6,460 nucleotides of DNA, taken from contig DBQL01000181.1 of assembly GCA_002305235.1 (NCBI GenBank), positions 8,323 to 14,782 on the forward strand, written 5' to 3'. The notes beneath the pieces were generated by a model. That model was not told where the DNA came from. It did not search any database and worked only from the letters and a program-made list of their open reading frames with translations. The position numbers and the translations under genes are program-made. Below are positions 5,666 to 6,460 of the stretch, piece after piece (within the stretch, counting starts at the first letter, position 1; each line of letters opens with the position of its first letter). The DNA comes from Prevotella sp. UBA1395 (GTDB lineage Bacteria > Bacteroidota > Bacteroidia > Bacteroidales > Bacteroidaceae).

Positions 5666-5698
5666 CAAAGTTAATACTTTTGCAATGATTCGGACTAA
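5666..5698 (-). promoter_or_regulatory. Predicted sigma-ABfr promoter of map
   Basis: On the minus strand TAACTTTG (5666-5673) matches TAnnTTTG fully. The -33 side is weak: TTAG (5695-5698) with a 21-nt spacer is the best candidate. The leader to the map ATG would be about 20 nt and has no Shine-Dalgarno sequence. Confidence 0.55.
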
Positions 5699-5708
5699 AT
5701 ATTCCATT

Positions 5709-5730
5709 AAAAAAGCCTATACAACGGCCT
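5709..5730 (-). terminator. Weak intrinsic terminator after the HAD gene
   Basis: On the minus strand AGGCC (complement of 5726-5730) pairs with GGCTT/GGCTTT (around 5713-5717) over five pairs, one of them G-T, with an 8-nt loop. A run of T residues (complement of 5709-5714) follows. It begins 4 bp after the HAD stop codon and precedes the map promoter, so position supports it, though the stem is short. Confidence 0.5.
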
Positions 5731-5734
5731 GAAC

Positions 5735-6367
5735 TCACATTCGGTCCCGTCGCAGAAACTCCATTACCACGGAAGTCCAGTCGGTGCCGTTTTCGGGGCA
5801 AAGGGTGCGGAATCCCAACTCGCTGGCCGCCGCGCAGTTTCTCATGCTGTCGTCAACAAACAGTATCTCTTCGGGAAGGGTGTTCTCCTCACGCAGAATA
5901 TACCGGAAAAAACGGGCTTGCGGCTTCATTTCCCGCATCTCGTAACTGCGATACATCCTGTCGAAATAAAAACTCAGCGGATGTCCGTCGCCCGAAAATT
6001 CATCAGAGTCGGCCCACGCCTGCATAAACCCATTGGTATTGGAGGCAAGCACCAAGCGGTACCCCATCTCGCGGATGCGGCTCAGTGCGTCGATGCTGTA
6101 AGTCGGAACCTCCTTGACATATCCCTTCCACGCATATTGGCACCGGTCCCATGAAACTTCGGTGCCGACATGGGTGCTCAGCCGTTGCCGAAACTCCTCC
6201 TCGGTGATCTTGCCACTTTCCAAGTCGCCAAAGAATCCCGACTGCACATAGGGGTCTAACAATTGCTCGGCATCGGCCGCACCAATCTCTTTGAATCTGC
6301 GTATAGGCTCGTCATTATCAATGGTCATGATGACTCCCCCGAGATCGAAGGCTATCGTCTTTATCAT
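5735..6367 (-). CDS. HAD-superfamily (subfamily IA-like) hydrolase, probable small-molecule phosphatase
   Basis: The 210-residue protein has all four HAD motifs in order. Motif I is FDLGGV (7-12) with nucleophile Asp8, motif II is LASNTN (107-112), motif III is KPQ (Lys148), and motif IV is LFVDDS (169-174, Asp172/Asp173). An alpha-helical cap lies between motif I and motif II (about 17-95), as in subfamily IA proteins. The usual second Asp of motif I (DxD) is Gly10. The same DLG pattern occurs in YihX-type sugar-phosphate phosphatases, so this is a family variant and not a defect. The substrate cannot be read from sequence; a sugar phosphate is a reasonable guess. It starts 18 bp after the stop of the upstream partial gene, so they are probably co-transcribed, and a weak terminator follows. 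Confidence 0.9.
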   Translation of the reverse strand: MIKTIAFDLGGVIMTIDNDEPIRRFKEIGAADAEQLLDPYVQSGFFGDLESGKITEEEFRQRLSTHVGTEVSWDRCQYAWKGYVKEVPTYSIDALSRIREMGYRLVLASNTNGFMQAWADSDEFSGDGHPLSFYFDRMYRSYEMREMKPQARFFRYILREENTLPEEILFVDDSMRNCAAASELGFRTLCPENGTDWTSVVMEFLRRDRM

Positions 6368-6385
6368 ATTTATTCTTGGGATGTT

Positions 6386-6460
6386 TTAGTCGTTAAACAA
6401 GTCGAGTTTGTTCTTTCGGGCCTCCTCTATGGAGATGATCTTCTGTTGCTGTTGGGCAAA
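6386..6460 (-). CDS. C-terminal tail of an unidentified gene, runs off the right edge
   Basis: Only the last 24 codons and the TAA stop (6386-6388) are present. The tail reads FAQQQQKIISIEEARKNKLD followed by LFND. It is in frame to the last base of the window, has a glutamine run and a charged amphipathic helix, and ends 18 bp before the HAD start. The coding assignment rests on the open frame, the codon use and the tight operon-like spacing. There is too little to name a family. Confidence 0.55.
   Translation of the reverse strand, partial: FAQQQQKIISIEEARKNKLDLFND

Noticed and set aside
5643..5801. 53-residue N-terminal extension of methionine aminopeptidase
   Set aside because: It would overlap the HAD coding end and run through a terminator and a -7 promoter element; the ATG at 5642 fits better.
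1..6460. CRISPR array, tRNA, rRNA, transposase, toxin-antitoxin or phage genes
   Set aside because: I looked for regularly spaced repeats, cloverleaf-like arms, and recombinase or toxin motifs on both strands and saw none I could support.

Overview
The window looks like a chromosomal housekeeping segment from a Bacteroidales bacterium, most likely a Prevotella-like (Prevotellaceae) genome. The evidence is the promoter type (TTTG about 19-21 nt upstream of TAnnTTTG), start codons without Shine-Dalgarno sequences, the Bacteroidota-specific trio rpmB-rpmG-DUF4295, and Bacteroidales-like protein sequences. The genus is inferred, not proven.

Layout. At the left edge the N-terminal part of uronate isomerase (uxaC) runs off the window on the minus strand. 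It is divergent from ansA, a cytoplasmic type I asparaginase and the only real plus-strand gene; the two share a 113-bp intergenic region with back-to-back promoters. From 1515 to 2149 there is a gene-poor 635-bp stretch with a short repeated motif, an in-phase degenerate repeat, alternative hairpins and a coding-like remnant broken by a stop. Everything to the right is on the minus strand. Reading downstream from the right edge, the genes are: the C-terminal tail of an unidentified gene, then a HAD-family phosphatase (18 bp apart), a weak terminator, map (methionine aminopeptidase) with its own promoter, tsaD and cinA/pncC almost touching (3 bp apart), and finally a small ribosomal-protein operon, rpmB-rpmG-DUF4295. 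That operon has a near-perfect sigma-ABfr promoter and a strong intrinsic terminator.

Function. Most of the minus-strand block serves translation: bL28, bL33 and the small DUF4295 protein of the large ribosomal subunit, TsaD for tRNA t6A37 modification, and MetAP for N-terminal methionine removal. PncC recycles pyridine nucleotides, and AnsA and UxaC feed amino-acid and sugar-acid catabolism.

I did not find a convincing new biological system. The genes are recognisable and ordinary. The least explained part is the 1515-2149 intergenic region, and the findings there are modest and mostly inferential. There is no CRISPR array, tRNA, rRNA, transposase or phage gene that I can support.
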